Below are positions 22,664 to 33,996 of a stretch of 64,000 bases of DNA, in pieces (position 1 is the stretch's first letter; every line of letters starts with the position of its first letter). The stretch is taken from assembly GCA_026874595.1 (NCBI GenBank), contig CM049318.1, positions 44,310,456 to 44,374,455 of the forward strand, read 5' to 3'. The notes beneath the pieces are model-generated. The model made no database searches and was not told the origin of the DNA. It saw only the letters and a list, made by a program, of their open reading frames with translations. This DNA comes from Sipunculus nudus (lineage: Eukaryota; Annelida; Sipuncula; Golfingiida; Sipunculidae). The position numbers and the translations under genes are program-made.

Positions 22664-25070
22664 TTGTGCTTGGCTGCACTGATTGAACTGTTGACCTATA
22701 TTTGGCTGCACTGAATGAACTCTTGATCTGTTGCCAAATCTGAAACAGTTGGCAGTTTCTCAACCTACTCAAGAAACATACACAATCTTGGCCTGTTATG
22801 TAACTCTGCTAAAATTTATCCAACACAAACCATTTGAACAAACTTGAGAAGGCTCGCCTCTGGGATCATTTCTGTAAAATATTGAACAATTTGGCTGGAC
22901 TGTTTACAAGAAGAAGACTTTTTAAAGTTTTTTTAACAGCTTTTTCCCTGTAAAATCTAAGTAAATGCAGATAGCAAAAATAAGCTGAATCCATCAACAT
23001 TTGATATGTGACTGATAATTGCATAAAATTTGGGGATGGTAGCTCCTGCTATTCCTGAGAAATTGTGAGTTAGTGTACATATGACATGTAATATCATAAA
23101 TCTACATTTTTTAAAAGCTTTTAAAAAACATTCTTGTCAATATTTTCCACAGATATTCTGAAATCTAAATGTCTAGAGGCATGATGTAATGGATGCTGAT
23201 AAACTGGTGCTAGGCTAGATGTATCTGCTTCACACAGCTGACATATATGGTAAAATGACTTAATTCAATCTTTATAATTCAGCCAAAATTCATTTTTTGG
23301 AACCATAAAAGACAATTATTATTAGAATGATTCAGGGAATTATTCTTGCAAAATATTAAAAAAACTGGTCTCAGTATCATCAGTCGAAAAACATTTTGTA
23401 GGTTTATAACTCATATGGGAAAAAACAGCAAAATGGCAAAGTTCAGCTTCCCATAACTCAGCCAAAAATCACTGAACCAAAACTATTTGAACAAACTTGA
23501 ATTATCAACTTCTAAGGATAATTGTGTAAGATTTAAGAATTTGGCCCAGTGGTTTTTGAGAAGAAGATTTTTGTAGCCACTTCGCTAACATGGGCTGTTA
23601 TGGCATATGACTAAATTCAGCTTCCAATAACTCAGCCAAAAGTCACTGAACTGAGACCATTTGAACAAACTTGAACTATCAACATCTAAGGATAATTTAT
23701 GTGTGAGAGTTAAGAATTTGGCCCAGTGGTTTTTGAGAAGAAGATTTTTGTAGCCACTAAGCTAAAATGGGCTTTTATGGCATATGACTAAATTCAGCTT
23801 CCCATAACTTAGCCAAAAGTCACTGAACTGAGACCATTTGAACAAACTTCAGAAAGCACTACCCTAGGATCATTTCTGTGCGATATTAAACAATTTGGCC
23901 ATTTTGTTTCAGAGAAGAAGTTATTTGTAGCTGTCAGTATGATACGGGCATTGATGCCCCCCGTACAAAAAAGGCCTATGCAGGTGGTGCCACCAATACC
24001 TCAATTTCAGATATGACTCGTGTGAGCAAAATTGGCATAAAATTTGGTGATGATAGCTCAAGCCATTTCTGAGATTGTAATTTTAGTAGCTTTTTTGGAC
24101 AGATGACTATGTTCAACTTCCTGTAACTCGGCCAAAAATCACCGAACTTAAACCATTCGAACAAACTTGAGAGAGATTGTTCCAGGAATCATTTCTGTAA
24201 AATATTGGAAAATTTGGCTCAACAGATTCTGAGAAGAAGATTTTTTAAGCTTTTTTAGCTTTTTCCCTATAAAATCTAAGAAAATGCAGTTAGCCAAAAA
24301 ATAAGCTAAATCCTATAAAGTTTTTTAGATGACTAATTTTGTGCATAAAATTTTGTGATGCTAATTCATGCCGTTTTCAAGATAGTATGGGTTAACGTAC
24401 AGATGCCGGACGCCGGACGACGCCACACCATCACATAAGCTCACAGGTTCGCTGAAAACGTGCCATGGTCAAAGTTGGGCAAAATTTAAGGTACTAATTT
24501 TTTATTTTTGCTATTATTTTAAAAAATTAAAAAGATTTTCATCTAATTTTGGGTACAGAATTTAACTTTGATTAATTAAAGTTATATTACTGGGAAAAAA
24601 GTCCTTAGCTTTAACATGTTTTGTGTTAAGTGATCAAATATCTTTCCTGATTTTTTACAAAATGCATTATGTTTGAGCCTATAACCTTTTTTAATTATAT
24701 AATACAGACCTAATTTCTGGCATGTATATAGGAACTATATAGAGGAATATTAATGGTAAATATGAGGAAAAACAGATGAGTGGTTTTGATATTAGGTAGT
24801 CCTGAAGTGTGAAAATAGGTTTTTAATAAAAAATTGAGGTTTTTCCTTTTACTTCTCAAAGGAACGAAGTCGCAAAGACCCAGTTTTCGGCTTGGTAGTA
24901 GATCTTGGGGACATCTAACATTATGCCGAATTTTGGATTCCTATGTCTTACCGTTTCAAAACGTGCCACATCTACAGACGGACGGACGGATGGATGGACG
25001 GACGGACAGACGACGGACAATGGACCACAACTATAGCTCAGATGACTTATAGTCAGCTGAGCTAAAAAAA

Positions 25071-25413
25071 CTCAGCAGTTTACTCGCAAGAGTATTGGTG
25101 AGGTATCATTTGCACATTAATTTTACTCAAGTAGGATTACATGAGAGGCCATAGCACACGGGCCTGGCCAAACAATTCATTCCGAGAGAGCAATTGTGTC
25201 ACTTACTTAAACTTGCTGTTTTTCAGCCTATTTACTGTCAAGAAGAACACCAATTAAACACGATCGTCTTGCTGTCACTTGCAAGAGATATGTATTCAAA
25301 GAAAATAAAACGGACTGCGTTATGCATGTGCCACACTGGCACCGCCTGGCACCAAGCTACAAAAATGGGGATGTCATTTGACCTTTCCCTCCCGTGGATT
25401 TGTTGGTTTTACA
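25071..25413. other. Low-copy spacer
   Basis: About 340 bases unlike the repeat families. A 78-codon plus-strand frame overlaps it (25194-25430) but runs into A sequence and has no recognisable motif. I see no supported gene. Confidence 0.4.
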
Positions 25414-26328
25414 AGGTGCATTATGTATGAGCCTATAACTTCAACAAATTATGCAATACTGACCTAAATTTTGATACGTACATAGGAAATGTATGGAAGA
25501 ATATGAATAATTACTATGACATCTAACATTATGCTAAGTTTTGGATTACCAGGCAAAGCTGTAGTAAACAAAAGTTGGGTCATGATGCTAGAAAATACAA
25601 ATACATTAAGGCCTCTAAAAAACTTAAATAGCTAGACTATTTTTTTAAGCTTATACTTTCAAATTTCAAAATTCATCAGATTAAATCCATATGTAAACTG
25701 GCTGTGAAAATTAAATCAAATGTACTTATAAGAAAAAAACTTGCCATGGTCAAAATTTGGCAAAATTTAAGGTACCAATTTTTTTATTTGTGCTATATTT
25801 TAAAAAAATTTAAAAGATTTTGATCTAATTTTTGGTATACAATTTAATTTTGATTAATTAAAGTTATATTACTGGAAAAAAAGTCCTAAGCTTTAACATG
25901 TTTTGTGTTAAGTGATCAAATATCTTTCCTGTTTTTTTACAAAATGCATTATGTTTGAGCCCCTAACTTTTTTAAATCATAAAATATAGACCTAATTTCT
26001 GGTATGTACATAGGAACTATACAGAGAAATATTCAAGGTAATATAAGGAAAAACAGATGACAGGTTTTGATATTAGGCAGTCCTGAAGTGTGAAAATGAT
26101 TTTTATAAAAAATTGAAATTTTCCTTAATTTCTCAAAGGAATGAAGTCGCAAAGACACAGTTTTCAGCTTGGTAGGAGATCTTGGGGACATCTAACATTA
26201 TGCCAAATTTTGGAATCCTATGTCTTAAGGTTTCAAAACGTGCCACACCTACGGACGGACGGACAGACAGACGCAGACAATGGACCACGACTATAGCTCA
26301 GATGACTTATAGTCAGCTGAGCTAAAAA
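25414..26328 (+). mobile_element. Family A fragment with 3' end
   Basis: It matches 60-600 plus 590-1201 without the MITE, and gives the uninterrupted AATTC site near 25670. It ends with a microsatellite (26252-26279) and the A hairpin at 26295-26323. The 5' tip is missing. Confidence 0.7.
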
Positions 26329-27081
26329 TGAACAGAATAAAGAGTGTTCACCAAATTAAAACATGCAAATGCCTTTTCTAACTAAGAAAAAAGCAAAGTA
26401 ATACTATTTATTCAACTATTACCCACTCCCTCAAGTTAATGAGCCATCTCCCCACCTGAGAAAGTGGTTATCCAATGAAGCTACCAGTCCTCTCAGAAAA
26501 TAATTATCCCAAGAATGTACAAATGATTTGAAAATACTACATATGACTCAGACAATGAACAGCATTTGAAAAAGGCACAACATTGTGTTACTGTATGATT
26601 GTTAAGAATGTCATCATTGTCCTCATATTTTATAATGGTACTGGTATAATCTTCTTACCTTGTTGGATCATAAGTTCATGTGTTGGAAGATGATAGTACA
26701 ACGTTGCACAGCAGTCCAGCATAGTGGTGATGAAACAATCTCAATATGGCTAACATCCTTCCCAAGAAAAATGTGGTCTCTTTTTGCATGAAAGAAAATC
26801 ACCGATTGTGCTCTGGCACCCATATTGAATTTTTGGCGGATCTGAAAACTGATAGGGATAAAGCCCTCCTTGGCACCAATCATCCCTGTGTATCTGAGAA
26901 AGATGCATCATTGTTTCTTTGGGATTTCACACGCAAAAGAAAATCACCTATTGTACTCTGGCAGCCATTTTAAATTTTTAAGGGGGTCTGATTTTAAATA
27001 AGAATGTAGCCATCCTAGGCAAATATCATCCCTGTGGATTTGTGAAAGATCCATTGTATTCCACAAGGATATACTGAGAAA
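26329..27081. other. Low-copy DNA with an imperfect ~149-bp duplication
   Basis: Two diverged copies at about 26789-26905 and 26938-27055 share AGAAAATCACC-ATTGT-CTCTGGCA and ATCATCCCTGTG. The 75-codon plus-strand frame here (26746-26973) is produced by the duplication and is not supported as a gene. Confidence 0.5.
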
Positions 27082-28761
27082 ACAAGGCCTACAGGCCTAA
27101 TGCGAACCTGTGCAATGAGATAACACCAGGTATAATGCTTCAATGTTGGACCATTACTTTTCAGGAACATGTGTAACATGTATATGAACAATGCAAGTAC
27201 TAAACACTTAGAACAAGAAACAAATAAACAAACATCACTGCTGCAATTCTGGCATGGGTGCACACAACACAAAAACTAGAATATGGGTAGTCAACAAGCG
27301 ACTAAGTGTATCCGCCAAAATCAGAGTGGGAAAGCTGAAGAGAGGCATGGATTGAGTGGCAAGGGGAAATAGAGTGAGGTGTGTTGCATAATAGCCCAGA
27401 TGTCTGCAGCTTAAACGTGAATGTAGGTGGCGCAACCTGTCATAAAATCAAGCAAGCTGTCAAGGATGTATAAACCTGCAAAATATCAGGTGGATAAGTC
27501 AAACCACTGCTGAGATATGAGTTATTTTATCCTAAGGCAGATGAACAGATGGACACTGTGCAAAAATGGTAGCAGGTGGAACCACCAGTTTTGCATATGA
27601 TAAAGAGCTATGGGAGATCTATACACATGCAAAATTTTGGCCCAATCGGTCCAATGGTTCAAGAGATATGAGCCTGGATGTCTGCAGAGTAAACATGAAT
27701 GTAGGTGGTGCCATCTGTCATAAAATCAAGAAACTTGTCCAGGATGTATAAACCTGCAAAATTTCAGGTGGAAAAGTCAAACCACTGCTGAGATATGAGT
27801 GATTTTATCCCAAGGCACATGAACAGATGGGTGCTGTGCATTAATGGTTGCAGGTGGTGCCACCAGATCTGCCTATGATTAAGAGCTATGTGAGATCTAT
27901 ACACATGCAAACTTTTGGCCCAATCGGTCAAACGGTTCCCGAGATATGAGCTTGGATGTCTGCAGAGTAAACGTGAATGTAGGTGGCGTCACCTGTCATA
28001 AAATCGAGAAAGCTGTCCAGGATGTATAAACCTGCAAAATTTAAGGTGGAAAAGTCAAACCACTGCTGAAATATGAGTGATATTGTCCCAAGGCAGATGA
28101 ACAGATGGACACTGTGCAAAAATGGTTGCAGGTGGCGCCACCATTTTTAGTGTATGTTATAAAGCTATCAAAGGGCTACATTTGTGCAAAGTTTTTAGCC
28201 TGATAGGTTCCCGAGATATACAGGTTTATGTGTGGAAACAGACTCACAAATGGACGCTGGGCAGCGAGGAAAGGTCACACGTCAACAAAAAATGAGGGCG
28301 CAGCAGTTCACATGAGACCTCAAAATAAACCCGATTCGCTTAAAATGCAAACCAAGTTTTTTCAAACAGTTAAAAGATATAGTTTCAAGAATCTGGGAAT
28401 TCTGCATCTACATATTGTGTCTGGACGCTGTGTCTAGACGTCTAGACACATTGTCTAGACACTCCCCCAGAGCCAGGTCAGTTGCCATGGTGATGTCTGG
28501 ACCCCACTTGTTTGTACTGAGTGACCTCTTGACTTGGCTGCTGAAACTCAGCATGTGGTCAAATCTGTTTCAAATACAGAAAGCCTTTTTCAATTGGCTA
28601 CAATGCTTTTTTAAAACTGTATTTACCCAATCTATTCTTATAAAACTGGCAGAACCCTACCATAGAATAATTCTTGTAAAGTTTAAACCAATCAGCTTAA
28701 CAGTTTCATCATAAATCAGTGTATAAGCTAGAAGAGTTTAAAATTACATTTAAGCTTGTAA
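27082..28761 (+). mobile_element. Family C element with embedded B array
   Basis: The 5' tip ACAAGGCCTACAGGCCT is followed by an intact GCGAACCTGTG. B starts at 27274. Palindromes near 27425, 27575, 27703, 27853, 27981 and 28130 are spaced 150/128/150/128/149, which shows that the true B unit is about 278 bp with two palindromes. The tail holds TGTCTAGACGTCTAGACA at 28431-28448. The element is cut at 28762 by an A 5' tip and the C 3' end is not seen. Confidence 0.75.
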
Positions 28762-29853
28762 ACAAGTGGCCCATGGGCCATGACGCTCAGCTGAATTCAA
28801 GGAATGTTGAACAATGAGCGAAATGACTGCAAGAGTGCAAACAAATCATGAATTTTGTGAAGATTCCTTAGAAATGGGTTTCAGTGGGCTTTTGGACAGA
28901 TGACAATTTCATTTGAAATCTAAAAATAGGAAAAAAATGTGTAAAAATTTGAAAAAATAAAGGGACTGCCACCAATCTGCAGGAACTGATGAAACACTCC
29001 ATGATAAATATATATCCAAGAAAATCATGGCTATCAAGGCATTAGTTATTCAGATACTGGAGCTTTTGTTTGTATCAAATTTTTAATTATTCTTGGGGGT
29101 TTTTATGAGCCCTATAGCTCAGAGAATATGGGTAACAGAAACCTAATTTCAGGTTTCCAAGAAGATTTTTCATTAGTCTCCCTGGATGTGAAGAAAGAAG
29201 ATTCTAGGTTCAGCAGTTACAGTTTGTGCCAAGTTAACAGATGACCCCTTCATTCGAAGATCTCATAAAAAGAGAAAAAATGCCTAAAGAATTGAAAAAA
29301 ATACAGGTGGCGCCACCATTTTGCAGAAACTGATGGAACACTCCATGATCCATATGCCTGCAAAGAATCATGGAGATCAATGCATTGGTTATTCAGATAC
29401 TGGAGCTTTTGAATCAAATTTTTATTATTCTGAGGGGTACTTACTACGAAGGATATGGGTAACAGAGACCTAATTACATGTTTTCACACAGACTTTTCAT
29501 GGACCTCACTTGATGTCAAGTTAGAAGAATCTAGGTCAAGCGGTTACGATTTGTCCCCTGTCACCAGTTTGCAGGAAGTGATGGAACATCCCATGATCAA
29601 TATTCATGCAAAGAATCATGGTGATCAATGCAGTGGTTATTCAGATACTTGAGCTTTTGTATCAAATTTTGCATTATTCTAGGGGGTACTTTGGAGCCCC
29701 ATAGCTGCAAGGATATGGGTAACAGAGACCTAATTTCAGGTTGTCAAGGAGATTTTTCATGGACATCCCTGGATATTAAGTTTGAAGATTCCAGGTCCTG
29801 TGGTTACGATTTGTGCCCAGTTAACAGATGACAGTTTCATTGCAGGTCTGAAA
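28762..29853 (+). mobile_element. Family A element, truncated array
   Basis: The 5' tip ACAAGTGGCCCATGGGCC keeps its palindrome through compensating changes in both arms (GGCCCATGGGCC). About three units lie near 28966, 29306 and 29565. It stops in an A-run where the next A element begins at 29854. Confidence 0.7.
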
Positions 29854-30191
29854 ACAAGGGACCCATGGGTTATGTCACTCAGCTGAATTTTGGAAAATAT
29901 TAGTAACTGCAAAATATTTTTATTTCTTTTGGTTTTTCATTTATATTACCATTTGAAAAGCTAAGAGAAAATGGCCCTGCTGAAATGGACCTCTCTAAAT
30001 TATAGAATAATGAACATGAGCTAAAGTATATGCATTGTGTAATAAATGAAATTTTTGGCCTGAAATCATTTAGTGATGCACCTAGGGAAAAAAACAGGCC
30101 TACGGTAAGTGTTATATAAAAGTTACAATTCATAAATAAATAATGTGTGAAGGTAATAAAGTTAAAGTTAAATATATGGCCATAATAGTTA
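29854..30191 (+). mobile_element. Family A 5' fragment
   Basis: ACAAGGGACCCATGGGTTAT with CACTCAGCTGA, then about 300 bases of AT-rich body. A 126-codon minus-strand frame (29900-30280) crosses this and the next 5' tip, so it is not a gene. Confidence 0.6.
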
Positions 30192-30372
30192 ACAAGTGAC
30201 CCATGGGTCATGACGCTCAGCTGACTGGGAAGAGATTCGCTAAAGGAAATTTTATCATGAGAATGGTAGTATATACCCATTCAACTGAAGTACAAACAGA
30301 TTAACCAACAGGCCAAGATTTAGTCTGTATTTATATATCTCAAAAATAGAGAAAAAATGTGTAAACTTTAAA

Positions 30373-31281
30373 AACTAGAATACAGGTAGCCGATAAGTGA
30401 CTACTTGTATCCGCCAAAATTAGGGTGGAACGGTTGAAGTGAGGCATGGATTTGAGTGGCAAGGGGAAATGGAGTAAGGTATGTTGCATATTAGCATGGA
30501 TGTCTGCAGCCTAAATGTGTATGTAGGTTGTGCCACCTACCACAATTCCAGAAAGCTGTCCAAGTTGTATACATATGCAAAATTTTAGGCAGAAAAGTCA
30601 AACCACTACATGTATATGAGTGATTTTAGCCGACGGCAGACAAACAGACAGACGCTGTGCAAAAATGGTTGCAGGTGGCCCCTCCAGTTTTGTGTAGGAT
30701 AAAGACCTATGTGAGATCTATACACATGCAAAATTTTGGCCCAATCGTTCAAACGGTTCCCGAGATATGAGCTCGAATGTCTGAAGCATAAACTAGAATG
30801 TAGGTGGCGCCACCTGTCATAAAATCAAGAAAGCTAACCAGGATGTATAAAACTGCAAAATTTTAGGCAGATATGTCAAACCACTGCCGAGATATGAGTG
30901 ATTTTAACCCAAGGCAGATGAACAGATGGACACTGTGCAAACATGGTTACAGGTGGCGCCACCATTTTTGTGTATGTTATAAAGCAATCAAAGGGCTATA
31001 TTTGTATAAATTTTACTTCCTGATTGGTCAAACGGTTCCCGAGATATGAGGGTTTATGTGTGGATCAGACGCACAAATGGATGCTGGATAGAGGGGAAAG
31101 GTCAGAGGTCAACACAAATTGGTTAGGCACTAGTTCACATGTGACTAGATAATTAGTGTAAGTTTAGGAAAAATCGGTCCATTTTTCTCAGTGGAGCTCT
31201 CTGGAAACAAACGTTGCGGGGGCGGAGGAACCCGGTCAAAAACATAGTATCTGCAAAACTTCGTTTTGGAGGATACAAAAA
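30373..31281 (+). mobile_element. Family B element nested in A (same junction as at 4114)
   Basis: AACTAGAATACAGGT, an imperfect 5' hairpin, then GTATCCGCCAAAATTAG. Units have GGTGGCGCCACC near 30805 and 30955. The 3' hairpin 31247-31276 (arms GTATCTGC / GGAGGATAC) is mutated on its right arm. Flanks match the A copy at 4101-4116 and 5287. Confidence 0.8.
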
Positions 31282-33904
31282 TACAGGTGGCTCCACCAGT
31301 CTGCAGAAACTAATAAAAACACATAATGGTCAATATCCATGCAAAGAATCATGGTGATCTCCGCATTAGTTGTTCAGATACTTCAGCTTTTATATCAAAT
31401 TGTCCATTATTCTGAGGCTTCTATAGCTTGAAGGATATGGGTAACAGAGACCTAATTTCAAGTTTCCACAGGCACTCTTCATGGGCCTCCTTGCATGACA
31501 AGAATGAAGTTTCTAGGTCCAGTTGTTGCAATTTGTACCCTGTTGACAAATAACCACATCTTTAAAGGTCTCAAAAAATGAGAAAAAAAATTAGTAAAAA
31601 TTTGAAAAAAATAGAGGTGGCGCACCCAGTCTGCAGAAACTGATGGAACAGCTCATGATCCATATGTATGCCGAAAATCATGACCATCAGTGTTGTAGTT
31701 ATTGAGATATTGAAGATTTTGTATGAAATTTTTTACTACTCTGGGGGGTGCTTTGGGGCCCCATAGCTCTAGGGTTGGGTAACAAAGACCTAATTTCTGG
31801 TTTCCATGGAGACTTTTCATAGGTCTCTCAGTGTTTTGAGAATGAAGATTCTAGGTCCAGTCGTTACGATTTGTGCCATGCTAACAGATGACAGCATCCT
31901 TAAAGGTCTCAAAAATAGAGGAAAAAATCGTGAAAAAATCAAACAATAAAGGTGGCGCCACCAATCTGCAGGAACTGATGATACATCTCATGATCAATAT
32001 GTATGCCGAAAATCATGACCATCAGTGATGTAGTCATTGAGATAATGAAGTTTTTGTATGAAATTTTTGACTACTCTGGGGGGGTACTTTGGGGCCCCAT
32101 AGCTCAAAGGATATGGATAACAGAGACCTTATTTCTGGTTTCCAAGTAGATTTTTCACGGACCTCTCAGTGTGTCAAGAATTAAGATTCTAGGTCCAGTC
32201 TTTACGATTTGTGCCTTGTTAACAGATGTTCACATTTTGAAAGGTCTCAAAAATAGAGAAAAAAATTCATAAAAAATCCAACGATACAGGTGGCGCCACC
32301 AGTCTGCATGAAGTGATGACAAATCTCATGATCAATAGTTATGCCACAAATCATGACCATCAGTCAAGTAGTTAATGAGATATTGAAGTTTTTGTATGAA
32401 ATTTTTTACTTTTCTTGGGGGTACTTTGGGGCCCCATAGCTCAAAGAATATGGGTAACAGAGACCTAATTTCTGGTTTCCAAGGAGACTTTCCATAGGTC
32501 TCTCAGTGTATCGAGAATGAAGATTCTAGGTCCAGTTGTTACGATTTGTGCCACGCAAACAGATGACAGCATCCTTAAAGGTCTCAAAAATAGAGGAAAA
32601 AATCGTGAAAAATCGAACAATACAGGTGGCGCCACCAGTCTGCAGGAACTGATGGAACATCTCATAATCAATATATATGCCAAAAATCCTGACCATCAGT
32701 GATGTAGTTATTGAGATATTGAAGTTTTTGTATGAAATTTTTTACTTTTCTTGGGGGTACTTTGGGGCCCCATAGCTCAAAGAATATGGGTAACAGAGAC
32801 CTAATTTCTGGTTTCCAAGGAGACTTTCCATAGGTCTCTCAGTGTGTCGAGAATGAAGATTCTAGGTCCAGTTGTTATGATTTGTGCCACGCAAACAGAT
32901 GACAGCATCCTTAAAGGTCTCAAAAATAGAGGAAAAAATCGTGAAAAATCGAACAATACAGGTGGCGCCACCAGTCTGCAGGAACTGATGGAACATCTCA
33001 TAATCAATATATATGCCAAAAATCATGACCATCAGTGATGTAGTTATTGAGATATTGAAGTTTTTGTATGAAATTTTTTACTACTCTGGGGGGTACTTTG
33101 GGGCCCCATAGCTCGAAGGATATGGTTAACAGAGACCTAATTTCTGGTTTCCAAGGATATTTTTCATGGACCTCTCAGTGTGTCAAGAATTAAGATTCTA
33201 GGTCCAGTCTTTACGATTTGTGCCTTGTTAACAGATGTTCACATCTTGAAAGGTCTCAAATATAGAAAAAAAAATTCGTAAAAAATTGAATGATACAGGT
33301 GGCGCCACCAGTCTGCAGGAAGTGATGGAACATCTCATGACCAATATGTATGCCAAAAATCATGACCATCAGTCAAGTATTTAATGAGATATTGAATTTT
33401 TTGCATGAAATTTTTTACTTTTCTGGGGGGTACTTTGGGGCCCAATAGCTGGAAGGATATGGGTAACAGAGACCTAATTTCTGGTTTCCATGGAGACTTT
33501 TCATAGGTCTCTCAGTGTTTCGAGAATGAAGATTCTAGGTCTAGTTGTTACGATTTGTGCCTTGTTAACAGATGTTCACATTTTTAAAGTTATCAAAAAT
33601 AGAGAAAAAAATTCGTAAAAAATCGAAAAAAACAGGTGGCGCCACCAGTCCTCAGGAACTGATGAAATATCTCATGATCAATATGTATGCCAAAAATCAT
33701 GACCATCAGTCAAGTAGTTAATGAGATATTGAAGTTTTTGTATGAAATTTTTTACTTTTCTGGGGGGTACTTTGGGGCCCCATAGCTCGAAGGATATGGG
33801 TAACAGAGACCTAATTTCTGGTTTCCAAGGAGATTTTTCATTGACCTCTCAGAATGTAAAGTTACAAGATTCTAAGTCCAGCGGTTACGATTTGTGCCAG
33901 GTTA
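31282..33904 (+). repeat. Family A tandem array, eight ~336-bp units
   Basis: The units 32465-32800 and 32801-33136 are nearly identical, differing at only a few positions, while neighbours differ more. That indicates a recent one-unit duplication. Matching minus-strand frames of 72 codons in each are repeats of the same non-coding sequence. Confidence 0.85.
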
Positions 33905-33996
33905 ACGGACAGACGGACAGACGGACGGACAGACGGACGACGGACAAAGAGTGATTGCTATAGCTCAGCATGACTGAAAGTCAGCTGAGCTAAAAA

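Larger units (their letters stand above)
21901..24458 (+). mobile_element. Family C element nested in A, 5' tip deleted
   Basis: It begins within the C leader (GGTATAACCCTTCAATGCTG), so about 50 bases of the 5' tip are missing. It holds B-like units near 22040 and 22170, two minisatellites (22336-22436 and 22577-22663), the long C body (22760-23940), a C unit at about 23982, and the C 3' tip at 24431-24458 with GCTGAAAA in place of GCTAAAAA. Confidence 0.7.
21189..25070 (+). mobile_element. Family A element carrying a nested C element
   Basis: The 5' tip ACAAGTGACCCGTGGGTC is followed by GCTCAGCCGACT. The A body runs to about 21900, is interrupted by C, and resumes at 24459 (CGTGCCATGGTCAAAG). 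It ends with a GGAC microsatellite (24976-25019) and the hairpin 25035-25063. The uninterrupted site AAGAAAAAAACGTGCC is present near 582-597. There is no 336-bp array, so this is the body subtype also seen at 1-1790 and 25414-26328. Confidence 0.75.
30192..33996 (+). mobile_element. Complete family A element (3.8 kb) with nested B and an eight-unit array
   Basis: The 5' tip ACAAGTGACCCATGGGTC is followed by GCTCAGCTGACT. B lies at 30373-31281 at the same position as in the 3933 element. Units are near 31286, 31616, 31951, 32289, 32626, 32961, 33298 and 33635, about 336 bp apart. A GGAC/AGAC microsatellite (33907-33946) is followed by a slightly expanded 3' hairpin (33962-33991) and AAAAA. 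It is the largest uninterrupted A array in the window. It encodes no transposase. Confidence 0.85.

Noticed and set aside
29900..30280. 126-codon minus-strand open frame
   Set aside because: It crosses two family A 5' tips and has no conserved motif; it is repeat sequence read in antisense.
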